This document shows positions 1 to 5,752 of a stretch of DNA of 5,977 nt, one piece after another. The position numbers and the translations under genes are program-made. Every line of letters starts with the position of its first letter. Position 1 is the first letter of the stretch. The notes below the pieces were generated by a model, which saw nothing but the letters and a program-made list of their open reading frames with translations, was not told the origin of the DNA and did not search any database. Source of the DNA: CAYJNO01 sp044432885 (GTDB taxonomy: Bacteria; Bacillota_I; Bacilli_A; Erysipelotrichales; Erysipelotrichaceae); assembly GCA_044432885.1 (NCBI GenBank), contig JAWXUG010000095.1, forward strand, positions 1-5,977. The letters are read 5' to 3'.

Positions 1-72
1 GTGAATCAGTTAGATGATATTGAAATAAAACTAGATGAATATAAAAGAAAATATAGATTAGAAAGGAAATAA
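1..72 (+). CDS. 3' end of an unidentified gene (partial)
   Basis: Reading frame 1 is open from the window edge to a TAA at 70-72 and gives 23 residues, highly charged and probably helical (LDDIEIKLDEYKRKYRLERK near the end). It lies 4 nt upstream of the next start codon, and the ribosome site of that gene (GAAAGGA, 61-67) sits in its last codons, so the two are probably co-transcribed. The frame begins with GTG, but this is just the window edge and does not prove a start. The tail is too short to identify. By position it should belong to the mobile element that carries the recombinase downstream. Confidence 0.45.
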   Translation: MNQLDDIEIKLDEYKRKYRLERK

Positions 73-76
73 GCCT

Positions 77-289
77 ATGGCAAAAATGAAAACTATTACA
101 ATGGTAAAACCTCACTATATAGGTGAAAAGTCACTTAGCGAAGCATTTAGCAGTATTTTGAAAAGACAGATAGAACAAGGGATTTTACAGCACGAAACTT
201 TAATTTACCCTACTTCATTGAATGATAATGGAAATTGTGCTAAAATAAATACAAGCAATCTGTTGTCGGAAAGTGAGGAATTATGCTAA
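77..289 (+). CDS. small unknown protein upstream of recombinase
   Basis: This encodes a 70-residue protein that I do not recognise. The start is supported by GAAAGGA at 61-67, about 9 nt before the ATG; internal ATGs at codons 4 and 9 lack such a site. The N-terminus is basic (MAKMKTITMVKPHY). Residues about 18-36 look helical and mixed-charge, and the C-terminal half is polar with Asn, Ser and Glu. There is no signal peptide or membrane segment. Its last codons overlap the recombinase start by 7 nt (ATGCTAA, 283-289), so translation of the two is probably coupled. Small ORFs just before large serine recombinases are common in Tn4451-like and related conjugative elements of Bacillota. A role as an accessory to recombination or element control is inferred from position only. 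Confidence 0.6.
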   Translation: MAKMKTITMVKPHYIGEKSLSEAFSSILKRQIEQGILQHETLIYPTSLNDNGNCAKINTSNLLSESEELC

Positions 290-1308
290 GACAACAGAAA
301 AATGATAAGAAATGTGCGATTTATTGCAGACTTTCAAAAGATGATGGTACAAATACAGAAAGTATGAGTATTGGTACACAAAAACAAATGCTTGCAGACT
401 ATGCAAAGGCGAATAACCTCGGTTCAATAGTTGAATACGTGGATGATGGTTACAGTGGTAAAAACTTCAATAGACCTGCATTTAAGCGAATGATAGAGGA
501 TATTAAAGACGGAAAAATCTCTTGCTGTCTAACAAAAGACCTATCAAGGCTTGGCAGAAACTACATTGAAACTGGAATGTATATTGAAATATTTTTTCCA
601 GACAATGATGTTCGATATATTGCCATTGCAGATGGAATTGATACTGATAACAATAGTGGTAGCCTTGATATTGCACCATTTAAGAACATTCTAAACGATA
701 TGTTCCTTAAAGATATTAGTAAAAAGGTTAAAATGGCAAGGCGAACAAGATTTACACAAGGTAAATTTATGGCTACCAATGCCCCTTTTGGCTATCTCAA
801 AGACCCTTTAGACAAAAACCACTTAATCGTTGATGAGCGTTATGTTCCTTTGATTAGACGAATTTTTGACCTTGCAAAAGAGGGTTTAGGCATTGCAAAG
901 ATACGAAAAATACTAACAGACGAGAAAATCCCTCGACCAGCAGCGTGTGCTTGTGATAATGGTTCAAACTATGATAGATACTTTGAGAACAACGAAGAAA
1001 ATCGCTATACTTGGAGCAATAACTCGGTGCGTGGTATCCTTAGAAATCCAGTGTATGCAGGGCATTTAGCAGGCTATAAGCGACCTACAAAGTCCATGAA
1101 AAGTGAAAAACGTATCATTGTACCACTGGAAGATTGGGAAATCATTAGAGATACTCACGAACCTATTGTTAGTAATGAAGATTTTGAACTGGTACAAAAG
1201 CTGTTGACCTCAAGACGTAGAGGAACGCCTGGCAATAGTGGTTATGATAATATCTTTAGTGGTATCATCAAGTGTGCTACTTGCTTAATTTCATCCTCTA
1301 CTTGTTGA
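283..1308 (+). CDS. large serine recombinase, 3'-truncated (likely inactive)
   Basis: Site-specific recombinase of the large serine (TnpX/TndX-like) family, which excises and integrates mobilizable or conjugative elements through a serine-DNA covalent link. The resolvase-type catalytic domain spans about residues 11-155: YCRLS carries nucleophile Ser18 and Arg16, and DLSRLGRNY carries Arg89 and Arg92. The recombinase DNA-binding domain follows at about 165-270 (APFGY at 167-171; NPVYAGHLAGY at 255-265). The zinc-ribbon domain has only begun (FSGIIKCATC, Cys331 and Cys334) when the family match stops. The last seven residues (LISSSTC) are read from the adjoining IS, ending at TGA 1306-1308. 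Family members usually have 500 or more residues, so the rest of the zinc ribbon and the coiled-coil C-terminal region are missing, which should abolish normal integration and excision. The start has an AGTGAGGA site at 272-279 and overlaps the preceding gene. Confidence 0.92.
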   Translation: MLRQQKNDKKCAIYCRLSKDDGTNTESMSIGTQKQMLADYAKANNLGSIVEYVDDGYSGKNFNRPAFKRMIEDIKDGKISCCLTKDLSRLGRNYIETGMYIEIFFPDNDVRYIAIADGIDTDNNSGSLDIAPFKNILNDMFLKDISKKVKMARRTRFTQGKFMATNAPFGYLKDPLDKNHLIVDERYVPLIRRIFDLAKEGLGIAKIRKILTDEKIPRPAACACDNGSNYDRYFENNEENRYTWSNNSVRGILRNPVYAGHLAGYKRPTKSMKSEKRIIVPLEDWEIIRDTHEPIVSNEDFELVQKLLTSRRRGTPGNSGYDNIFSGIIKCATCLISSSTC

Positions 1309-2135
1309 GGTGTTTTATAGTCAAGAGCACTGTGAATCCGTCGACGATTATACCAAGATTCTATATACTTAAAGAGTGCCAATTGAGCCTCCTTAAAGTT
1401 GTGATATGTGTGAAGATATATTTCTTCTTTTTTCAGTGTTGCGTGAAATGATTCTATGCACGCGTTGTCATACGGATTTCCTTTCCTGCTAAAAGAATGG
1501 ATGAAATTGTTTTCTTGCATGTATGTTTCAAATAATTCACTTGTATATTGGCTTCCTAGATCGGTGTGTAATATAATACCACCCACATTTCCTGCGTTCA
1601 GTGTTGCATTCTTAACTGCTTGTAGGGCCAATTCTGCTGTTATATTGCGACCATAAGCATAGCCAATGATTTTACGACTGTGTAAGTCCATTACGGAAGC
1701 TAGATAAGTCCATCCTTCATTTACGACGTGAATATATGTGATATCTGTCACCCATTTTTCGTTGATACTTGTTGTTTTGAAATCACGATTCAAAATATTT
1801 TCTTTGTCATCTGGAACTTTACCATGGTTTGCCTTATGATTATGTTTTTTTACTACTACAGAACGAATATTTAAGCGTTGCATATGTCTTTGTACTCGCT
1901 TTATGCTACAAGGAATAGCATTATTATTTAGGACTCTATGAAGTTTGATCGCACCATAAATTCCTTTGTTCTCTTTATAGTAGAATTTTACTTGCTTGCT
2001 GAATTTCTCGAATTCCCTTCTCTTATTTGAGGGTTCGTTAAGTAAGGTCTTATAATAGCTGCTTCTTGCAAATTTTAAGACTGTACACATTTGTTTTATC
2101 GTATATAGGTGTTGATATTTCTGAATAAACATCAT
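1242..2135 (-). CDS. IS3-family transposase OrfB (DDE integrase domain)
   Basis: This is the catalytic part of the transposase. An HTH_21-type segment (KGIYGAIKLHRVLNNN, about residues 57-72) is followed by the rve-type integrase core. The DDE triad is Asp131 (KWVTDITY), Asp192 (ILHTDLGSQYTS) and Glu228 (NACIESFHATLKKE), with 35 residues between the last two, the family's DD35E spacing. The C-terminal YNRRRIHSALDYKTP motif is present. The ATG at 2135 has no Shine-Dalgarno site, so the working product is probably an OrfAB fusion of about 393 residues made by frameshifting; OrfB alone may hardly be translated. Near its end the frame reads out of the IS and into the antisense strand of the recombinase gene: roughly the last 14 residues (stop at 1242-1244) are not IS-derived. 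It runs convergently with the recombinase. Confidence 0.93.
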   Translation of the reverse strand: MMFIQKYQHLYTIKQMCTVLKFARSSYYKTLLNEPSNKRREFEKFSKQVKFYYKENKGIYGAIKLHRVLNNNAIPCSIKRVQRHMQRLNIRSVVVKKHNHKANHGKVPDDKENILNRDFKTTSINEKWVTDITYIHVVNEGWTYLASVMDLHSRKIIGYAYGRNITAELALQAVKNATLNAGNVGGIILHTDLGSQYTSELFETYMQENNFIHSFSRKGNPYDNACIESFHATLKKEEIYLHTYHNFKEAQLALFKYIESWYNRRRIHSALDYKTPQQVEDEIKQVAHLMIPLKILS

Positions 2136-2180
2136 ATATTCAGCTATCGTTCGGTTGCGAATATGGCGGTCGCTTTTTTT
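2136..2180 (-). promoter_or_regulatory. programmed -1 frameshift site with hairpin
   Basis: On the minus strand the heptamer A AAA AAA lies at 2180-2174, in frame with orfA (codons TTA AAA AAA GCG). A one-base backward slip continues as SDRHIRNRTIAEYMM straight into orfB with no stop codon. Nine nt downstream, ATATTC (2164-2159) can pair with GAATAT (2141-2136), enclosing the orfA TAG in a 17-nt loop. The spacing suits a stimulatory stem-loop. The arrangement matches the known IS3-family strategy for making OrfAB; the efficiency here is unknown. Confidence 0.8.
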
Positions 2181-2422
2181 AATATTTCATTTTCAATTTT
2201 AAGACGATTCATTTCTTTTTGTAGTGCATTGTACTCTTTAAGAGTAATTGTTTCCTCCCCGTTTTTTGATATTGGAGATAATTGTTTCACCCAATTCGAT
2301 AATGTTGATCTTGATACGCCATATTCACATTCCAATATTGGAAATGAGGTTCCCCCTGCATTATATAAATCTACAATTTGCTGTTTGAATTCTGGGGTGT
2401 AAGATTTTTGGTTTTTAGCCAT
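2144..2422 (-). CDS. IS3-family transposase OrfA (HTH, leucine zipper)
   Basis: A 92-residue DNA-binding subunit of the IS3 transposase (HTH_Tnp_1 type). The opening KSYTPEFKQQIVDLY and the helix-turn-helix around residues 13-46 (GVSRSTLSNWVKQL) are typical; they should recognise the IS terminal repeats. A leucine zipper for multimerisation follows, with Leu67, Leu74 and Leu81 at heptad spacing. The ending KKATAIFATER matches the usual OrfA tail. The start is well supported by AAAGGAGA at 2431-2438, 8 nt before the ATG. The A7 run in the Lys-Lys codons 82-83 allows ribosomes to slip into the orfB frame. OrfA alone commonly acts as a repressor of transposition in this family. Confidence 0.93.
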   Translation of the reverse strand: MAKNQKSYTPEFKQQIVDLYNAGGTSFPILECEYGVSRSTLSNWVKQLSPISKNGEETITLKEYNALQKEMNRLKIENEILKKATAIFATER

Positions 2423-2452
2423 GTTGAACTTCTCCTTTGCTTTTCAATTTAT

Positions 2453-2481
2453 ATTATAGTCAGTTCAACTTTTCGTGTCCA
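2453..2481 (-). promoter_or_regulatory. promoter of the IS transposase genes
   Basis: On the minus strand, TGGACA at 2481-2476 (five of six matches to TTGACA) is separated by exactly 17 bases from a perfect TATAAT at 2458-2453. The start site would fall about 10 bases further, leaving a short leader before the AAAGGAGA ribosome site of orfA. The -35 box lies in the terminal repeat, so transposase bound at this end could repress its own promoter. It reads into the IS, not outward. Confidence 0.75.
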
Positions 2482-2551
2482 CAATTATATACTACCACCA
2501 TATTTTGAAAAGAGTTCCAATTTCAAACGATGTATAAGTCATTGAATAGTG

Positions 2552-4144
2552 TTAATCAATCATATTAAAATGTTCAAGAGCTTCTAATATTGCTTTTTCT
2601 TTATCAGCAGGGCATTGTGGCACTTTTGCATCTTCTTTCTTAGACACATGATAATTCACACGTTCCTTAATTCCCATCTTATCTTTAACCTGTGCAATAT
2701 ATAGATTTGTTACTTTCAAACCACTGTTTTCAAGTACATACTCCTTTATTTCTGCATAAGTCGCTTTACTCTCAGCAGATGTCAAATCAAGCTCGTCCAT
2801 ATTAAGTTCCACTTCGATATGATGGTCGACATTAAGTTTGGACAACAAACATACCGTTTCAACGGCATCTGTATTAGGAAACATATCTACTGGGATGACT
2901 TTTTCTATCTTATAGCTTGAATTCATCTCTTTTAAATCTCGTGCTAATGTTGCAGGATCACACGATACATAGACGATTCGTTTGGGTGCGCATTGAATGA
3001 TGTGCCCTATACCCATTTCACTTAATCCTTTACGTGGTGGATCAACAACAATGACATCAACATGTTGGTTTGATTTAATCTTCTCAATAGCTAAAGTTGC
3101 ATCCATCGCCATAAACTCGATATTGTTTACATCATTTAATTTAGCATTCTCTTTAGCATCTTTAATTGCATCTTCTACAATATCAATACCAATGACTTTT
3201 TTAGCATATTTAGCTAAGAAAATACCGATTGTTCCAGTCCCACAATATAAATCTACTACAATATCATCTTTACTAAGTGCTGCTAATTCTACCACCTTAT
3301 TGTATAAATGCAAGGTTTGATAAGGATTGATTTGGTAAAAAGACTTACTAGAAATATTGAAAATGTAAGCACCAAGTTTCTCTTGAATCATTTTGCTGCC
3401 ATACACAAGTTCTTCTTGTTCCCCTATTATCAAACCATCTTTTCTTTGATTGATGTTTAAGCTTATACTTTTAATAATTGGATATTTTTGTACAACTTCT
3501 TCAACAAATGATGATAGTCCTTTTAATTGTGGCTTATTACTGACAAGAATCAACATTGCTTGATCATTGATTAATGCATGTTTAATAATGACATGGCGTA
3601 TATCTTTAGCCATATGATACTTTTGTAAATAATCCTTTATATCATGATATAACTGATTTGAAAAATCGGATTGTACAAGACACTGCGTATATTCAACAAT
3701 ATCCCTAGATTTAGGACGATAAAACCCCATCTTAAATGGTTGATATTGAACGGGAATTTGTACCTTATTACGATATTGACAGACTTTAGGACTTGGTATA
3801 ATTTCACTTACTTCAACCTTTAAGCCCCCTATTTGAGAAAGGCAATCTACTACCCTTTTATGTTTCTTCTGCAATTGATAATCATAATGAAGATGAAGGT
3901 ATTTACATCCTCCACACTCATCCGCAACCTCGCAACTTGGTTTAATACGATATTGACTTGTTTTTAATAATTCTTTTATCTTTGCAAAATATGCTTTTTT
4001 CTTTATTGATACAATGCTTACAAGGGCTTCTTCCGTTGCTAGTAATCCTTTAACATAAATTACTTTATCCTCAATGATGCACCGTCCATAGCCATCATAG
4101 GTATCTTCATTACAAAATACTTTTATGATTTCATTAATTTCCAT
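2552..4144 (-). CDS. rlmD: 23S rRNA (uracil-C5)-methyltransferase, RlmD/RlmCD type
   Basis: SAM-dependent enzyme that forms 5-methyluridine in 23S rRNA; in Gram-positives the RlmCD member modifies both U747 and U1939, so the exact target is not decided here. A TRAM-like RNA-binding region covers about residues 1-62. The [4Fe-4S] ligands are Cys71, Cys77, Cys80 (CEVADECGGC) and Cys155. The methyltransferase core has QINPYQ (271-276), the SAM loop DLYCGTGTIG (298-307), DPPRKG (368-373), nucleophile Cys395 in YVSCDPATLARD, and general base Glu429 in DAVETV. Residues about 440-530 form an extra C-terminal segment (DLTSAESKATYAEIKEYV), making it about 80 residues longer than the usual 450. It is also seen, as far as I recall, in other Bacillota members. 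The ATG has AGGGGG at 4153-4158, 8 nt upstream. It follows the unknown membrane protein gene in the same direction. Confidence 0.92.
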   Translation of the reverse strand: MEINEIIKVFCNEDTYDGYGRCIIEDKVIYVKGLLATEEALVSIVSIKKKAYFAKIKELLKTSQYRIKPSCEVADECGGCKYLHLHYDYQLQKKHKRVVDCLSQIGGLKVEVSEIIPSPKVCQYRNKVQIPVQYQPFKMGFYRPKSRDIVEYTQCLVQSDFSNQLYHDIKDYLQKYHMAKDIRHVIIKHALINDQAMLILVSNKPQLKGLSSFVEEVVQKYPIIKSISLNINQRKDGLIIGEQEELVYGSKMIQEKLGAYIFNISSKSFYQINPYQTLHLYNKVVELAALSKDDIVVDLYCGTGTIGIFLAKYAKKVIGIDIVEDAIKDAKENAKLNDVNNIEFMAMDATLAIEKIKSNQHVDVIVVDPPRKGLSEMGIGHIIQCAPKRIVYVSCDPATLARDLKEMNSSYKIEKVIPVDMFPNTDAVETVCLLSKLNVDHHIEVELNMDELDLTSAESKATYAEIKEYVLENSGLKVTNLYIAQVKDKMGIKERVNYHVSKKEDAKVPQCPADKEKAILEALEHFNMID

Positions 4145-4160
4145 TACGCTTACCCCCTAT

Positions 4161-4195
4161 AAAGAAGAAACCATCTACCCTAGGGATAAATGGTT
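4161..4195 (-). terminator. possible intrinsic terminator or attenuator before rlmD
   Basis: On the minus strand AACCAT (4195-4190) can pair with ATGGTT (4174-4169), extended inward by a T-G wobble and possibly by TATCCC/GGGTA, and is followed by the T-rich run TCTTCTTT (4168-4161). The hairpin lies between the stop of the membrane protein gene and the rlmD ribosome site. It could end or reduce transcription coming from the gatB side. The stem is AT-rich and the T-run is broken by C, and I could not identify a separate rlmD promoter, so a partial or attenuating effect is as likely. Confidence 0.4.
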
Positions 4196-4214
4196 ATATG
4201 TTTAAATACAATAC

Positions 4215-4913
4215 TTACTCTTCTGTTGTTTCATCATCCGCTTCAACGTCACCTTCAGCATCGCTATCTACAGATGTATCCGGTGTAGCTGTTGGATTAA
4301 GACGTGCCTCAACCGCATCTCTTAAGCTTTGTGCTAAGGTTTCATCTAAAGCTTCAGAAACTACTTGGGTATTTGGCTCGGCCATATTAGATGTCTTATT
4401 TTTTATTAAATAAATATAATCATCTGCATCAATTTTATCTAATGAATTATAAGCATGAACTTCTAAATCATACATCTTTTTAGTTGATGATGAAGTAAAG
4501 TAAGTTGTTGCTGATAATTCATTTAATATAGCATCATAGCCTTCATCAATAATCGTTACAAATTCTTCACTTGTAATGTCATCCTCTGTATCAATATATA
4601 AACGTAGGGTTGCAGTCTTAAGCACAATACTACATCCTTCTACACCATCGATAGATTCACAAGCTTGAAGAATATTATTTTGGTTATCATCTGTGATTGC
4701 AGGATCTAAATCTCCTTCAAATCGATCTCCTAAAATAGGTTCTCCAGTATCTGATGAAGCAGCTAATAAAATGCCACCTAAAATAAGAAATGGAATACAA
4801 ATAATAATACAACCAACAATAATAATGATTGAACTAATACTTACTTTTCTTTTTCCTTTTGTTTGATTTGTTGCTTTATCTGTTACTACTTTATTCTCTT
4901 TTGTCTTTGCCAT
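4215..4913 (-). CDS. membrane-anchored protein of unknown function, acidic tail
   Basis: I do not recognise this 232-residue protein. A Lys-rich N-terminus (residues 1-23) is followed by one long hydrophobic segment, about 27-52 (SSIIIIVGCIIICIPFLILG). There is no lipobox, so it should be a single-pass anchor with the N-terminus inside and the remainder outside. The outer region (about 53-195) appears alpha/beta and contains Cys85 and Cys94 (ACESIDGVEGC), which might form a disulfide. A Pro/Thr linker (about 206-213) leads to a strongly acidic tail of Asp and Glu (214-232), probably disordered. The start is supported by TAGGAGT at 4919-4925, 5 nt before the ATG. The gene follows the ZIP transporter by 52 bases on the same strand. 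The acidic tail might bind cations, which would suit the neighbour, but that is speculation. Confidence 0.82.
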   Translation of the reverse strand: MAKTKENKVVTDKATNQTKGKRKVSISSIIIIVGCIIICIPFLILGGILLAASSDTGEPILGDRFEGDLDPAITDDNQNNILQACESIDGVEGCSIVLKTATLRLYIDTEDDITSEEFVTIIDEGYDAILNELSATTYFTSSSTKKMYDLEVHAYNSLDKIDADDYIYLIKNKTSNMAEPNTQVVSEALDETLAQSLRDAVEARLNPTATPDTSVDSDAEGDVEADDETTEE

Positions 4914-4965
4914 AATTTACTCCTATACAATCATTTTATCATATTCGCTATAAAATTAAAGAAAA

Positions 4966-5748
4966 TTATAAGAATAGCACAATACTTACTGCCATCAACA
5001 TCATCCCTAAAACTAAACCGACCATTGATAAATGGTGATATCCATATTTTTCTGCTGTAGGTAATAGTTCATCTAGTGAAATATAGACCATAATCCCTGC
5101 AGCCCCTGCAAAAATAAGCCCAAATACTGTCTCATTGATAAAGGGTGCAAGTACTAAGTAACCAATAACTGCTCCTACAGGTTCTGTTAATCCCGAAACA
5201 ACAGCATACGTGAAAGCTTTCTTTTTACTTTTAGTAGCTTGATAAATAGGTGCTGCCACTGCAATTCCCTCTGGTATATTATGAATTGCGATTGCGACTA
5301 CAATGCCAACTGCAAGTGTTGGATCTTGAAGCGTTGTCACAAAGGTTGCAATCCCTTCTGGAAAGTTATGAATCGCTAAAGCTAATGCTGTGAATGTTCC
5401 CATTTTTAATAAAGCTTGATCACTGGTCTCACTATCATTAATTTCATGAGGATTTATTTCATTAGGAATCATATGGTCAATAAGAGCAATCAATAACATT
5501 CCTGCAAAAAATGCAATAACCGTATAAATCATTGCCATTCTTGCATCATATACAATTGATAGTGAATCAAGCGCTTTTTGAAAGATTTCTGTCAAAGAAA
5601 CATAAATCATTACTCCCGCAGAAAATCCCAAGGAAAAAGATAAGAATTTCTCGTCTGGCTTCTTCATAATGCAAACGATTAAGCCACCAATTCCTGTTGC
5701 AAGTCCTGCTAAAAGTGTAAATAGAAACGCTATCCAAATATTGCTCAT
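4966..5748 (-). CDS. zupT: ZIP-family divalent metal transporter, ZupT-like
   Basis: An integral membrane transporter for uptake of zinc and possibly iron or manganese, of the ZIP family. At 260 residues it is close to the 257 of E. coli ZupT. About eight hydrophobic segments are visible (roughly 4-26, 35-57, 73-95, 118-138, 143-165, 177-200, 208-226 and 238-260). The two metal-site signatures of the family are present: HNFPEG (127-132) and HNIPEG (156-161). The conserved GLTEPVGA (186-193) and ISLDELLP (223-230) are also there. The loop at about 96-115 is short and polar with one His (PHEINDSETSD). The start lies 4 nt after the gatB stop, and its ribosome site (AGAGGTAG) overlaps the gatB 3' end, indicating coupled translation. 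No metal-responsive operator is visible, as the promoter lies upstream of this window. Confidence 0.93.
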   Translation of the reverse strand: MSNIWIAFLFTLLAGLATGIGGLIVCIMKKPDEKFLSFSLGFSAGVMIYVSLTEIFQKALDSLSIVYDARMAMIYTVIAFFAGMLLIALIDHMIPNEINPHEINDSETSDQALLKMGTFTALALAIHNFPEGIATFVTTLQDPTLAVGIVVAIAIHNIPEGIAVAAPIYQATKSKKKAFTYAVVSGLTEPVGAVIGYLVLAPFINETVFGLIFAGAAGIMVYISLDELLPTAEKYGYHHLSMVGLVLGMMLMAVSIVLFL

Positions 5749-5752
5749 CTAA

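Larger units (their letters stand above)
1..1284 (+). mobile_element. remnant end of a serine-recombinase-borne transposon/ICE
   Basis: Three tightly packed plus-strand reading frames (tail ORF, 70-residue ORF, recombinase) run from the window edge to the point where the recombinase is cut. Large serine recombinase genes usually lie near one end of Tn4451/Tn5397-like elements, so this is read as the recombinase end of such an element, with the remainder outside the window to the left. The right boundary is set by loss of recombinase family sequence after Cys334 and is uncertain by roughly 12 bases. No attachment site could be recognised, because the piece that should carry it is absent. Confidence 0.6.
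1285..2483 (-). mobile_element. IS3-family (IS150-like) insertion sequence
   Basis: The element has about 1.2 kb, the usual size for the family, with orfA and orfB transcribed on the minus strand and linked by a -1 frameshift. The orfA-side end reads TGTGGACACGAAAAGTTGAA (minus strand, from 2483), starting with the TG that is typical of IS3-family termini. At the orfB side no good match to this repeat is present; the only TG-beginning candidates are at 1273 and 1282. A second possibility for the outer end is TGGTGGTAGT at 2500, which resembles 1273-1281 (TGTGCTACT) with one gap. No 3-4 base target duplication fits any of these choices. The transposase frames themselves look intact. Confidence 0.85.

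Noticed and set aside
561..779. Minus-strand reading frame inside the recombinase gene.
   Set aside because: It is antisense to a clearly conserved catalytic and linker region, with no ribosome site or recognisable protein; a shadow frame.
2109..2402. Plus-strand frame opposite the orfA/orfB junction, and a similar one at 1456-1656.
   Set aside because: Both lie entirely antisense to transposase genes with strong family motifs and have no supporting signals.
2504..2527. Inverted repeat TTTGAAA...TTTCAAA between the IS and the rlmD stop, considered as the rlmD terminator or an attachment site.
   Set aside because: The 7-bp stem is almost all A/T, no T-run follows on the minus strand, and no matching sequence elsewhere in the window supports an attachment core. 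It may be chance in AT-rich DNA.
2997..3320. Plus-strand frame of 107 residues inside rlmD with hydrophobic stretches.
   Set aside because: It is the complement of the conserved SAM-binding region; the hydrophobic character follows from the opposite-strand codons.
4198..4413. Ser-rich plus-strand frame over the 3' end of the membrane protein gene.
   Set aside because: It is the mirror of the acidic tail codons and lacks a ribosome site; the frame at 4863-5060 is likewise a shadow.
4926..4965. Possible promoter for the membrane protein gene (TATGAT- and TATAAT-like hexamers on the minus strand).
   Set aside because: The stretch is almost pure A/T, so such hexamers are expected by chance, and no -35 box at suitable spacing was found.
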